From Methanolinea sp. UBA275 (GTDB lineage: Archaea > Halobacteriota > Methanomicrobia > Methanomicrobiales > Methanospirillaceae), in NCBI GenBank assembly GCA_002506105.1, contig DAWU01000013.1, forward strand, positions 1-8,306: a stretch of 8,306 bases of DNA, read 5' to 3'. This document shows, piece after piece, positions 1 through 5,439 of the stretch; the stretch's first letter is position 1, and every line of letters begins with the position of its first letter. Below the pieces are notes generated by a model that was given only the letters and a program-made list of their open reading frames with translations, was not told where the DNA came from and did not search any database. The position numbers were made by a program, and so were the translations under genes.

Positions 1-329
1 TTGAAAAGTTATGACGTTATGTATATAACCTCATCGACAATGCCCTCAAATATGGCGGTTCCAACATGACCGCTATCTGGGTCTCGTCAGAAAAGACCCC
101 CGAAGGACTTGTGCTCTCTCTGGAAGACAACGGGACCGGGATTGAGGCAAAGGACAGGGAACACCTGTTCACACGAGGCTTCGGGAAACACACGGGACTT
201 GGATTATTCCTCATCCGTGAGATCCTCTCCATCACGGAGATCGGGATACGGGAGGCAGGATCCCCGGGAAAAGGGGCACGATTCGAGATACTGGTCCCTG
301 AAGGAAAGTTTCGGTATGCAAGAGAATGA
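1..329 (+). pseudogene. Histidine kinase C-terminal ATPase domain, partial, apparent frameshift
   Basis: This is the catalytic (HATPase_c) end of a sensor histidine kinase, the part that binds ATP and phosphorylates a histidine. The reading frame that ends at the TGA at 327-329 contains the N box (NLIDNALKYGG, about 27-59), the G1 box DNGTGI (126-143), an F-box-like LFTRGF and the G2 box GKHTGLGLF (about 183-209). It closes with the usual strand-rich tail, so the domain is complete to its natural end. That frame has a TGA at 12-14, just before the N box, while frame 1 is open to the window edge and reads LKSYDVMY before meeting the N box. Removing two bases from the TATATA run near 22-27 would join the two frames. 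I read this as a frameshifted or decayed kinase, but a sequencing error is possible. The sensor and dimerisation parts lie outside the window. The only in-frame ATG (66) lies after the N box, so initiation there would give a non-functional domain. Confidence 0.6.
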
Positions 330-418
330 GAGGCTCCACTCCTGAGAAAACCTGAATTCACCTTTTGATTGTATCATGAAGAGATAGCCGGAAAGACGGG
401 CCGTATTTCACACGTCGT

Positions 419-440
419 GATACCTGTTTCGGGAGGTATC
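419..440. terminator. 7-bp hairpin between convergent genes, possible terminator
   Basis: GATACCT (419-425) and AGGTATC (434-440) form a perfect 7-bp stem with an 8-nt loop. The hairpin sits in the gap between the kinase remnant (stop at 329) and the end of the minus-strand hgc operon (stop at 455). On the minus strand a T5 run (within 441-450) lies between the last stop codon and the hairpin. This fits an archaeal T-tract terminator with the hairpin acting as a 3' end stabiliser. A second short inverted repeat, CACG-T-CGTG, abuts it at 411-419. Function is inferred from position only. Confidence 0.35.
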
Positions 441-454
441 TGAAAAAGTCCCTT

Positions 455-889
455 TCAGAGGATCTCTTCAAGGATGCCCGCAGCATCCCGGACACATTCA
501 AAACATTTTGTCGTGAAAAGTCCACTCGCCCTGGCCTTTTGATACTCAACAGGATCGTTCAGGTTATACCCGAGTAATGCGGTGCGGTTGACCGAGCCCT
601 GCCTGGCGGTAAATTCTTTGATGAACTTCCGTGTGAGTGCCCGGGTCTTCTCGGTCGCATTCTCATCACCGGGTGTCCCTTTCCCGTAGCGAAGCCCGAT
701 GACAAGGATCGCTCCTGATACCGCCCCGCAGATATTCCCTGTTCTGGATATCCCAGCACCGAATCCGCACGCGATCTTCCGTGCGGTCTGCTCATCAAGC
801 CCGAGATCGTCGGAGAAGGCCGAGAATACTGCTGCCGAACAGGTAAACCCGTTCCTGAATGAAGCGAGAGCCACATCTGCCTTTGTCAT
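455..889 (-). CDS. C_GCAxxG_C_C family putative redox protein, last gene of hgc operon
   Basis: This 144-residue protein belongs to the putative redox-active C_GCAxxG_C_C family (Pfam PF09719 type), whose members are about 140 residues with four conserved cysteines and a CGAxxG motif. Cys17 lies in FTCSAAV and CGAVSG is at residues 54-59. The conserved stretch GFGAGISRTG precedes it, and C129/C132 lie near the C-terminal helix CVRDAAGILEEIL. In relatives I recall, the third family cysteine sits a few residues before LLG. Here that position appears to be Arg102 (QGSVNRTALLG), so the redox set may be altered, with extra cysteines at 41 and 132. No signal peptide or membrane segment is seen, so it is probably cytoplasmic. 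It starts at ATG 889 with a weak GTGAG upstream, 78 nt after hgcB and on the same strand. It is probably co-transcribed and may supply or buffer thiols or electrons for the mercury-methylation proteins. The biochemical role of the family is not established. Confidence 0.85.
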   Translation of the reverse strand: MTKADVALASFRNGFTCSAAVFSAFSDDLGLDEQTARKIACGFGAGISRTGNICGAVSGAILVIGLRYGKGTPGDENATEKTRALTRKFIKEFTARQGSVNRTALLGYNLNDPVEYQKARASGLFTTKCFECVRDAAGILEEIL

Positions 890-967
890 GTATACTGCTC
901 ACAGTTCCGGGATATCATTCGCTATTATCACGTATACACCTGTTCACCGGCGGTGTCGCACCTTCAA

Positions 968-1306
968 TCATTCATTCGTGCAGCACGGGGTTTCATCCGG
1001 TGACCCGCCACAGCACGAATCAGATCCCCCGCCGCATGTGCATTCGGCACTGTCCATATCTTTCCCACGGATTGCTGCACTGATCATTGCCCAGGCACAC
1101 CCTACCCCACTTTGGACGTCGATTGCCTGGACCGGGCAGTTCAGCGCACATGCTCCACACTCCATACATGCGGGCTCCCTCAAGAGTGCAACTCTTTCTG
1201 ACCCTTCCCCAAATACCCCGTGCGGGCAGACCTGGATACATCGACGGCAGTTGATGCACCGTTCGGGATGATACCGGAGCGTGGTCTCGTGGTATGAATT
1301 GAACAT
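968..1306 (-). CDS. hgcB: Mercury methylation ferredoxin HgcB
   Basis: HgcB is the 2x[4Fe-4S] ferredoxin that, with HgcA, is needed for microbial methylation of Hg(II). It is thought to reduce the HgcA corrinoid to Co(I) and possibly to hand over Hg(II). In this 112-residue protein the first cluster motif is C17-x2-C20-x2-C23-x3-CP and the second is C47-M-E-C50-G-A-C53-x3-CP (CMECGACALNCP). Cys70 in SGVGCA matches the conserved single cysteine of HgcB proteins. The tail carries three cysteine pairs, C89/C91, C98/C99 and C108/C109, where characterised HgcB such as that of strain ND132 (95 residues) ends in a single CC pair. The ATG shares one base with the hgcA stop (TGATG), so translation is probably coupled. 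No signal peptide is present, so it acts in the cytoplasm at the membrane domain of HgcA. The motif set plus the hgcA neighbour makes the call secure. Confidence 0.95.
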   Translation of the reverse strand: MFNSYHETTLRYHPERCINCRRCIQVCPHGVFGEGSERVALLREPACMECGACALNCPVQAIDVQSGVGCAWAMISAAIRGKDMDSAECTCGGGSDSCCGGSPDETPCCTNE

Positions 1307-2370
1307 CAGATCACCCCGGCAAGCCTGCTGGCACCGAGAAGGATCCCCGTTACCACACCCAGTACTGCAAGAATCACCATGACGGGGACGTACCTGAAGA
1401 TCTCCTTCTTCACGCCGGTCCTGGATGTATACGTCGTGGATCCCGTGAAATTGAGCGCGAGATATGCCGTGACAGCAGGCATCAGGAGCAAGGGCGTGAA
1501 TCCTGCAAGGAGGGATGCCCAGCCCGGAAGATCGGGATTATGGGAGAAAAGGTACGCAAATGGAATGGCAACGATGAAACCGAGGATGAATCCTTTTGAA
1601 GAGAAATCCCGGGTTGGGATGAGTGGCAGCAGTGCAGGGAACAGCACGGTTCCCGCAAGGACAGCACTGACCGCTGCAAGCGCACTGAACGGGCCGCTGA
1701 TAAAGTAGAGTAATATCGAGATAACAAGCATTGGAAGCAGGATTGCAATTATTTCAATCGGGATCAGGATAAGACGATCCTGAAGGGGGAACTCAACTCT
1801 CCGCATCTCTGGTGTCGCGGCATGATTCTTGAGGTAGAGGGGGAGATCCCGGGCACGGACCGGCCCGTATTCTACCAGGAATCCTGAACGTCGTATCACC
1901 TCCGGCCATGAGATCCCAGGAGCGCCAAGCTGGGGGACGATGATTTTCCTGTGCCGGACAATTCCTGCAAGATTCGAGCACTCGATCATCCTAACAAGCT
2001 CATCAGTCCCAAAGGTCCCCTTCCCTGCTGCACACCAGACATTAATTCCCTTCGTATCAAGGACGAGGATCCATGCATCGGTACCGTGCAGTGCAGAGCG
2101 GAGTGCGTCAAAACTGAGCGTGTAATTTGCCGATGCGAACACCATCGAGTCGGGAGTAGGGTTGCCGAGCCGGTAAAGCCCGGGCTTCACAATGTGTGCT
2201 TCCCGCTTCCATCCCCAGCGTGCGAGGAAATGATCGAACCGGTTGGAGGCTGTGATCTCGCTTGTTGTGGTACGTATCTCCTGCGGGATAGAGCTCCCTT
2301 CCGCCCTGCATGTGCAGGGGGATTTTCCTTCTGCAGACTCCGGACAGCAGGATGACTGAACTGCCTTCAT
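1306..2370 (-). CDS. hgcA: Mercury methylation corrinoid protein HgcA
   Basis: HgcA is a membrane-bound corrinoid methyltransferase that carries the methyl group passed to Hg(II), giving methylmercury. The diagnostic cap-helix motif NVWCAAGK is intact at residues 110-117. Cys113 would be the lower axial cobalt ligand (Cys93 in strain ND132). The corrinoid-binding domain covers about residues 45-190. Five hydrophobic helices follow at about 200-224, 227-250, 258-276, 285-306 and 328-347, as expected for the family. The length of 354 is typical. The first 25 residues form an unusual cysteine-rich extension with C8/C9 and C19/C21. The ATG overlaps the AbrB-like gene's stop as ATGA, and the TGA stop overlaps the hgcB start, so the three genes form one tightly coupled unit. 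The methyl donor is inferred to be a methyl-tetrahydropterin from the methanogenic/Wood-Ljungdahl C1 pathway. The motif also separates it from CdhD/AcsC-type corrinoid proteins, which lack this membrane domain. Confidence 0.97.
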   Translation of the reverse strand: MKAVQSSCCPESAEGKSPCTCRAEGSSIPQEIRTTTSEITASNRFDHFLARWGWKREAHIVKPGLYRLGNPTPDSMVFASANYTLSFDALRSALHGTDAWILVLDTKGINVWCAAGKGTFGTDELVRMIECSNLAGIVRHRKIIVPQLGAPGISWPEVIRRSGFLVEYGPVRARDLPLYLKNHAATPEMRRVEFPLQDRLILIPIEIIAILLPMLVISILLYFISGPFSALAAVSAVLAGTVLFPALLPLIPTRDFSSKGFILGFIVAIPFAYLFSHNPDLPGWASLLAGFTPLLLMPAVTAYLALNFTGSTTYTSRTGVKKEIFRYVPVMVILAVLGVVTGILLGASRLAGVI

Positions 2371-2672
2371 GGCTCTCCCTCCTCTCCTATATCTTCTATG
2401 AGGGGCCCGAGCATGTCTCTGACCATTCCACTCAAGTTATCAGCCTTGATAAGTGCAATGCAACAGATCTCCCCTGCTTTTTCCCAGCTGATCAGGGCGA
2501 GTTTGTCTCCTGTCCTTATCCCCGCTTTCTCCCGGACATCTTTCGGGAGAACCATCTGCCCGCGTTCGTCCACGCTTAAGATGGCATCAATCCTGCAGTG
2601 TGAACCTATCCCGCATCCCTGGGATATTGTCCCTTCTCTGCCCCTCATCGATTTTCGCGTTTCTCCTGCCAT
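2367..2672 (-). CDS. AbrB/SpoVT-like (swapped-hairpin) protein, first gene of hgc operon
   Basis: This 101-residue protein has a central AbrB/MazE/SpoVT swapped-hairpin DNA-binding domain at about residues 29-75. Its core is LSVDERGQMVLPKDVREKAGIRTGDKL split over 32-58, matching the family pattern of a 'GQ(I/V)(V/T)LPK..R...GI..GD.L' strand-turn-helix. The N-terminal arm (1-28) and the C-terminal helix (about 77-95) are outside the core. It contains four cysteines, C20, C26, and adjacent C70/C71. Its TGA overlaps the hgcA ATG by 4 nt, so it leads the operon. It starts at ATG 2672 with AGGA at 2678-2681 as ribosome site. Met9 is a less likely alternative start. A transcriptional regulator of the operon is the simplest reading, possibly thiol- or metal-responsive. 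No toxin gene lies beside it, which argues against an antitoxin role. I recall similar AbrB-like genes annotated beside hgcAB in other methanogens but cannot check that here. Confidence 0.85.
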   Translation of the reverse strand: MAGETRKSMRGREGTISQGCGIGSHCRIDAILSVDERGQMVLPKDVREKAGIRTGDKLALISWEKAGEICCIALIKADNLSGMVRDMLGPLIEDIGEEGEP

Positions 2673-2696
2673 TTTTTTCCTGTCCTAGGTAAGTTG

Positions 2697-2735
2697 AGTG
2701 TTCACTGAAATAAAAGTTTTCATAAAAATCAGAAA
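2697..2735 (-). promoter_or_regulatory. Probable promoter of the hgc operon, with operator-like inverted repeat
   Basis: The A/T-rich block upstream of the AbrB-like gene holds archaeal TATA-type sequences on the minus strand: AAAACTTTTATTT (2720 to 2708) and, further up, ATTTTTATGA (about 2729-2720). From the first, transcription would start near 2687, leaving a leader of about 15 nt that carries the AGGA ribosome site. Between box and predicted start lies AGTG-TT-CACT (2697-2706), a short inverted repeat placed where a repressor would block initiation. The positions are read directly; the promoter and operator roles are inferred. Confidence 0.5.
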
Positions 2736-2925
2736 ATTATGAATATACTGAAAAATAATCCGCCATGCATCGGGAACACCCTGGATGAATATCGCGATTA
2801 CAGGTATGATTCACAATCCGGTACGTATCAAACGAGGGAGGGCCCCAGCTCTCCTCATGATGAATATTTTTAAAAATGGCTCTTCGCTATCTGGTGTGGG
2901 CAGGATTGACGAACCCTCTCCATTT

Positions 2926-2949
2926 TGTGGGGGCTTTCCAACCCCCACA
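2926..2949. repeat. Perfect 8-bp inverted repeat, G/C-rich hairpin
   Basis: TGTGGGGG (2926-2933) pairs exactly with CCCCCACA (2942-2949) around an 8-nt loop. Neither strand has a T-tract directly after the stem, so it is not a simple intrinsic terminator. It is most likely an RNA-level structure or part of an intergenic element. Confidence 0.6.
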
Positions 2950-2967
2950 TCCTCTTATACGATGCAC

Positions 2968-3000
2968 GCTGCCGCCCAGAAGGGGGGCCCCGGCGGCGGT
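2968..3000. repeat. 9-bp G/C-rich hairpin
   Basis: GCTGCCGCC (2968-2976) pairs with GGCGGCGGT (2992-3000) using one G-T pair on the plus strand. The loop itself contains a GGGG/CCCC run. It lies 18 nt from the hairpin at 2926-2949, so both may belong to a single structured element. No function is assigned. Confidence 0.5.
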
Positions 3001-3096
3001 TACATGACTGGATTAACAAGTAGAGAACGACCTCAATTCATCTCCCCATACAACACAGCGAGGAGGCTTAAAAATGGTGAGAATTATTACTGTAGT

Positions 3097-3675
3097 TCAG
3101 CTGCCGAACAGCTTCTTCAGCATGCCCATGACCCCTGCCGCTTCCTCTTTTTTCCCAAGGAACTGGTTGGCAAGAGCGGCTGCATCGGGCGATGCCTGCA
3201 TTGCCATCTTGGACTGCTCGCCGAGCATGCTGGAAAGGCTCTTCTGGTCTGTCTTTCCTCCTATCATTTTCCCGACGTATCCCATGACCATGGGGGTTGC
3301 AATGGTCAGCACCTTGCCAACGATTTCAGGGGGGAGACCGGTCTTCTTTGCGATAGCATTCTGGATAGTGCCCATCTGGCTCCCCAGGAGCATCCCTGCC
3401 ATTCCTGACATTGCCGATGATCCGCCAGAGCCTCCAAGCATGCTCGCAATACCATCCATGCCTGAGCTGCCCCCCATCTGCCCCATCATCTTCGTGATCA
3501 TGTCAGCACCGCCTGGTGTCGATGCACTGTTTGCCATGGATCCCATGACCATGGGAAGTGCCATTGAGAGTGCGGACTGCACTCCTTTCTCGTCTCCACC
3601 AACAGATTTCGCAATCGAGGCAAGGTTATCCCCCGTACCCACCTGCTTCATCAGATCTGCAACAATTGAATCCAT
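3097..3675 (-). CDS. DUF937 domain protein, Met/Gly-rich
   Basis: This protein of 192 residues fits the uncharacterised DUF937 family. From the ATG at 3675 it contains two copies of a helical motif about 87 residues apart, ALPMVMG at 39-45 and ATPMVMG at 126-132. This suggests an internal duplication of the family's basic unit. A Gly/Ser/Met-rich linker lies at about 60-100. Methionine makes up about one residue in eight (24 of 192) and there is no cysteine. No signal peptide or confident membrane helix is visible; the hydrophobic stretches are short and small-residue-rich. An in-frame TTG three codons upstream (3684) could also start translation, but the ATG is preferred. No Shine-Dalgarno is seen, and GTTAAAAT about 25 nt upstream could be a TATA box for a leaderless mRNA. 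It is separate from the hgc operon (424 nt away) and transcribed divergently from htpX. Function is unknown. Confidence 0.8.
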   Translation of the reverse strand: MDSIVADLMKQVGTGDNLASIAKSVGGDEKGVQSALSMALPMVMGSMANSASTPGGADMITKMMGQMGGSSGMDGIASMLGGSGGSSAMSGMAGMLLGSQMGTIQNAIAKKTGLPPEIVGKVLTIATPMVMGYVGKMIGGKTDQKSLSSMLGEQSKMAMQASPDAAALANQFLGKKEEAAGVMGMLKKLFGS

Positions 3676-3922
3676 ACTGAACAATAGTGAGTGAAGATTT
3701 TAACTCTATGGATCACTGCTAAAAAAGGATGGTTTTTACCTTCATACTACGATCAATTCTCCTTAACCTGAACCCGGGAATTGAGAGAAGCTAAGAATGT
3801 TTTTCTGGTCCGTCATCTATGTGATACATAGCAAAGAAGGCAAAAAAATTCTGCCTTTATGACTCCCGCTCCCATGACTGGCAGATTTCTTCGGGTGTGA
3901 ATTTCCAGGACGCTGATACACT
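3676..3922. promoter_or_regulatory. Divergent promoter region of DUF937 gene and htpX
   Basis: This 247-nt gap carries the start signals for the leftward DUF937 gene (A/T block 3695-3735 on the minus strand) and rightward htpX. Two inverted repeats stand out. CTATGT-GAT-ACATAG (3817-3831) is a perfect 6-bp dyad with a 3-nt centre, like a dimeric regulator site. AAGGCA (3837-3842) pairs with TGCCTT (3852-3857) around an A-rich 9-nt loop. CCTTTATGA (about 3854-3861) is a possible TATA box for htpX, placing its start near 3885. The regulatory roles are inferred from shape and position. Confidence 0.4.
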
Positions 3923-4813
3923 ATGGTTCGATGGCCCCACGATATTGGATTGCAGGTGCGGATGATCGGGACCCTCTTTCTCCTCGCGCTCATCTATTTT
4001 ATCTTCATCGCGGTGCTCGCATATCTCGGTGTTGACGCAATCCTCCTCCTCGGGATAGTGCTCTTCATAATGCTGATCCAGTATTTCTTCTCCGACAAGA
4101 TTGCGCTCATGTCCATGGGTGCCCGCGAAGTCACCGAGCAGGAGGAGCCCCGGCTCTACGAGACCCTGACTCGCCTCTGTGCTATTGCCGGGATCAGCCG
4201 ACCGAGGCTTGCGATCGTCGACAAGAATATCCCCAATGCATTTGCAACCGGAAGGAACCAGAAGAATTCTGTGATCGCGGTCACCACCGGCCTTCGGAAT
4301 ATGCTCAACCAGGAGGAGCTTGAAGCAGTGATAGCCCACGAACTCAGCCATGTCAGGAACAGGGATGTCATGGTCATCACCCTCGCGAGTTTTATCTCAA
4401 CCGCGGCGTTCCTCATCTTCAGGAGTTTTCTTCTTTCAGGACAGAGTACCTCGGGGCGGGGGAGGCAGAACCTCTGGTTCATAGTCCCCATCCTCGCCGC
4501 TCTTGTCTGGGTCATCAGTTACCTGTTGATTAAAGCCCTCTCACGCTACCGTGAATTCGCTGCTGATATGGGATCTGCGATCCTTACTGGCCAGCCATCG
4601 AACCTCGCATCGGCCCTGATGAAGATCAGCGGGCTGATGGAGCGCGTCCCCACGAACGATCTCAGGAAGGTCGAGGGAATGAATGCATTCTTCATTATCC
4701 CGGCAATCTCCGGATCATCAATCTTCAATATCTTTTCCACGCACCCGACGGTGGAGCAGCGGATCGCGGCCCTTGAGCGGATAGAGAGGGAGATGGGAAG
4801 CCATGGGATTTAG
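3923..4813 (+). CDS. htpX: HtpX-like membrane zinc metalloprotease (M48B)
   Basis: HtpX is an integral-membrane zinc endopeptidase that degrades misfolded or damaged membrane proteins with its active site on the cytoplasmic face. The 296-residue length is usual for the family. The catalytic motif HELSH is at residues 139-143. The third zinc ligand is probably Glu211 in YREFAAD. Two N-terminal membrane helices (about 15-35 and 38-56) precede the protease domain. Two more (about 151-171 and 186-205) lie between the HExxH and the distal Glu, as in E. coli HtpX. The C-terminal STHPTVEQRIAAL is the conserved family ending. The start is fixed, because the ATG at 3923 comes two codons after an in-frame TGA (3914-3916). 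The nearest ribosome-site-like sequence is AGGA at 3907-3910, rather distant. The gene overlaps pspAB by 11 nt, so it belongs to a Psp envelope-stress module. Confidence 0.95.
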   Translation: MVRWPHDIGLQVRMIGTLFLLALIYFIFIAVLAYLGVDAILLLGIVLFIMLIQYFFSDKIALMSMGAREVTEQEEPRLYETLTRLCAIAGISRPRLAIVDKNIPNAFATGRNQKNSVIAVTTGLRNMLNQEELEAVIAHELSHVRNRDVMVITLASFISTAAFLIFRSFLLSGQSTSGRGRQNLWFIVPILAALVWVISYLLIKALSRYREFAADMGSAILTGQPSNLASALMKISGLMERVPTNDLRKVEGMNAFFIIPAISGSSIFNIFSTHPTVEQRIAALERIEREMGSHGI

Positions 4814-5375
4814 GGAGACTTTAAGTGCGATACTTGGCACAACCCGGCTCCCGAAAGCGAAACTCGACATGCTCTTTGCAATCTCTGCCGCGAGCATCAC
4901 GATGCAGACAGAGTTCAATTTGAAACCCTCGTCTTCAGCAGGAATCTGCTTCAAGCCCATCGAATCTTCCGGGTATGAAGATGCCAGGAAGGAGATTGAA
5001 GAACTCCTCCAGTTCAGTGCCCGGGAGACCGAGAGCAGGTTCATGCTCGTTACCGATGAATACCGGTTCACCTGGGTGATCCTCGAGGATCCAGACTTCG
5101 AGGATCTTGTCTCGGGCATACACCTGGTCAGCCAGACCCTGATCGAGAAGGGATTTGGCGCCTATATCCTCTGCGCCGTCTTCAGGTTCGAGAAGGAGAA
5201 GCCGGTCTACTGGATTTACAATTTCAAGCAGGGGAGATATTATCCCTTCATTCCTTACGGTGACAAAATGCGTGATAATGCACAGGAGTTCAGGATACGA
5301 TCGCTCCTCGAGCGCGAACTTCCGATTGAACCTGATGTGGCGAAGTGGTATCCCCTCTGGGGCATCCCACTCTAG
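4803..5375 (+). CDS. pspAB: PspA-associated protein PspAB
   Basis: This 190-residue soluble protein matches the PspA-associated PspAB family found beside htpX, pspAA and pspA in archaea and actinobacteria. Visible family traits are the N-terminal MGFRETLSAILG start, a central alpha/beta core containing RFMLVTDEYRFTWVILEDPDFEDLV (about 79-103), and a C-terminal WIYNFKQGRYYPFIP segment ending in KWYPLWGIPL. No membrane helix or catalytic motif is seen. The ATG lies inside the end of htpX (11-nt overlap in another frame), with the purine-rich GGGAGATGGGAAG just upstream serving as ribosome site. Translation is thus probably coupled to HtpX, suggesting the two act in fixed proportion. Its biochemical role is not known; from context it likely links the protease to PspA-dependent membrane repair. 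The identification relies on recall of the family plus the neighbourhood. Confidence 0.85.
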   Translation: MGFRETLSAILGTTRLPKAKLDMLFAISAASITMQTEFNLKPSSSAGICFKPIESSGYEDARKEIEELLQFSARETESRFMLVTDEYRFTWVILEDPDFEDLVSGIHLVSQTLIEKGFGAYILCAVFRFEKEKPVYWIYNFKQGRYYPFIPYGDKMRDNAQEFRIRSLLERELPIEPDVAKWYPLWGIPL

Positions 5376-5381
5376 AGGCCA

Positions 5382-5403
5382 TTTTTTTAATATTCCTTAA
5401 AAA
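5382..5403. terminator. T-tracts between convergent pspAB and pspAA
   Basis: A T7 tract at 5382-5388 follows the pspAB stop by six bases and fits an archaeal oligo-T terminator on the plus strand. The short hairpin CCCC-TCT-GGGG lies about 20 nt upstream inside the coding end. On the minus strand CCCTTTTTAAGG (around 5397-5408) supplies a T5 tract for the pspA-pspAA transcript. The 64-nt gap thus probably stops both converging transcripts. Confidence 0.55.
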
Positions 5404-5439
5404 GGGATGAAATGCTCCACTCCCTTCCTGGCGTGAACA

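Larger units (their letters stand above)
2736..3096. other. Gene-free stretch with two strong hairpins
   Basis: No convincing gene lies between the hgc promoter and the DUF937 stop. The long plus-strand frame here (2785-3408) runs antisense through DUF937 and resembles no family. The stretch holds a palindrome ATTTTTAAAAAT (around 2866-2877) that could be a TATA box on either strand, followed by G/C hairpins at 2926-2949 and 2968-3000. On the minus strand, CCATTTTTAAG (around 3068-3076) just after the DUF937 stop gives a T5 tract that may end that transcript. The arrangement of TATA-like box plus two hairpins would also fit a small structured RNA on the plus strand, but no known RNA family was recognised. 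Confidence 0.5.

Noticed and set aside
699..1271. 190-codon plus-strand frame
   Set aside because: Runs antisense to hgcB and the C_GCAxxG gene, both secure by motif.
1306..2370. HgcA as an acetyl-CoA synthase corrinoid subunit (CdhD/AcsC)
   Set aside because: The NVWCAAGK motif is followed by five membrane helices and an HgcB gene, which the soluble CdhD/AcsC proteins lack.
2367..2672. AbrB-like protein as MazE-type antitoxin
   Set aside because: No toxin-like partner gene adjoins; both neighbours are accounted for (hgcA and a gene-free stretch).
2785..3408. Long plus-strand reading frame (207 codons)
   Set aside because: Its second half is antisense to the DUF937 gene and its first half crosses two strong hairpins with no family resemblance; high G+C reduces stop codons by chance.
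3074..3694. Plus-strand frame with GAGGAGG in front of its ATG
   Set aside because: Fully antisense to DUF937 from 3097 on; its Met/Pro-rich translation is a mirror of the Gly/Met-rich real gene.
3857..4351. Acidic 164-codon minus-strand frame
   Set aside because: Antisense to the N-terminal half of htpX, whose start and motifs are secure.
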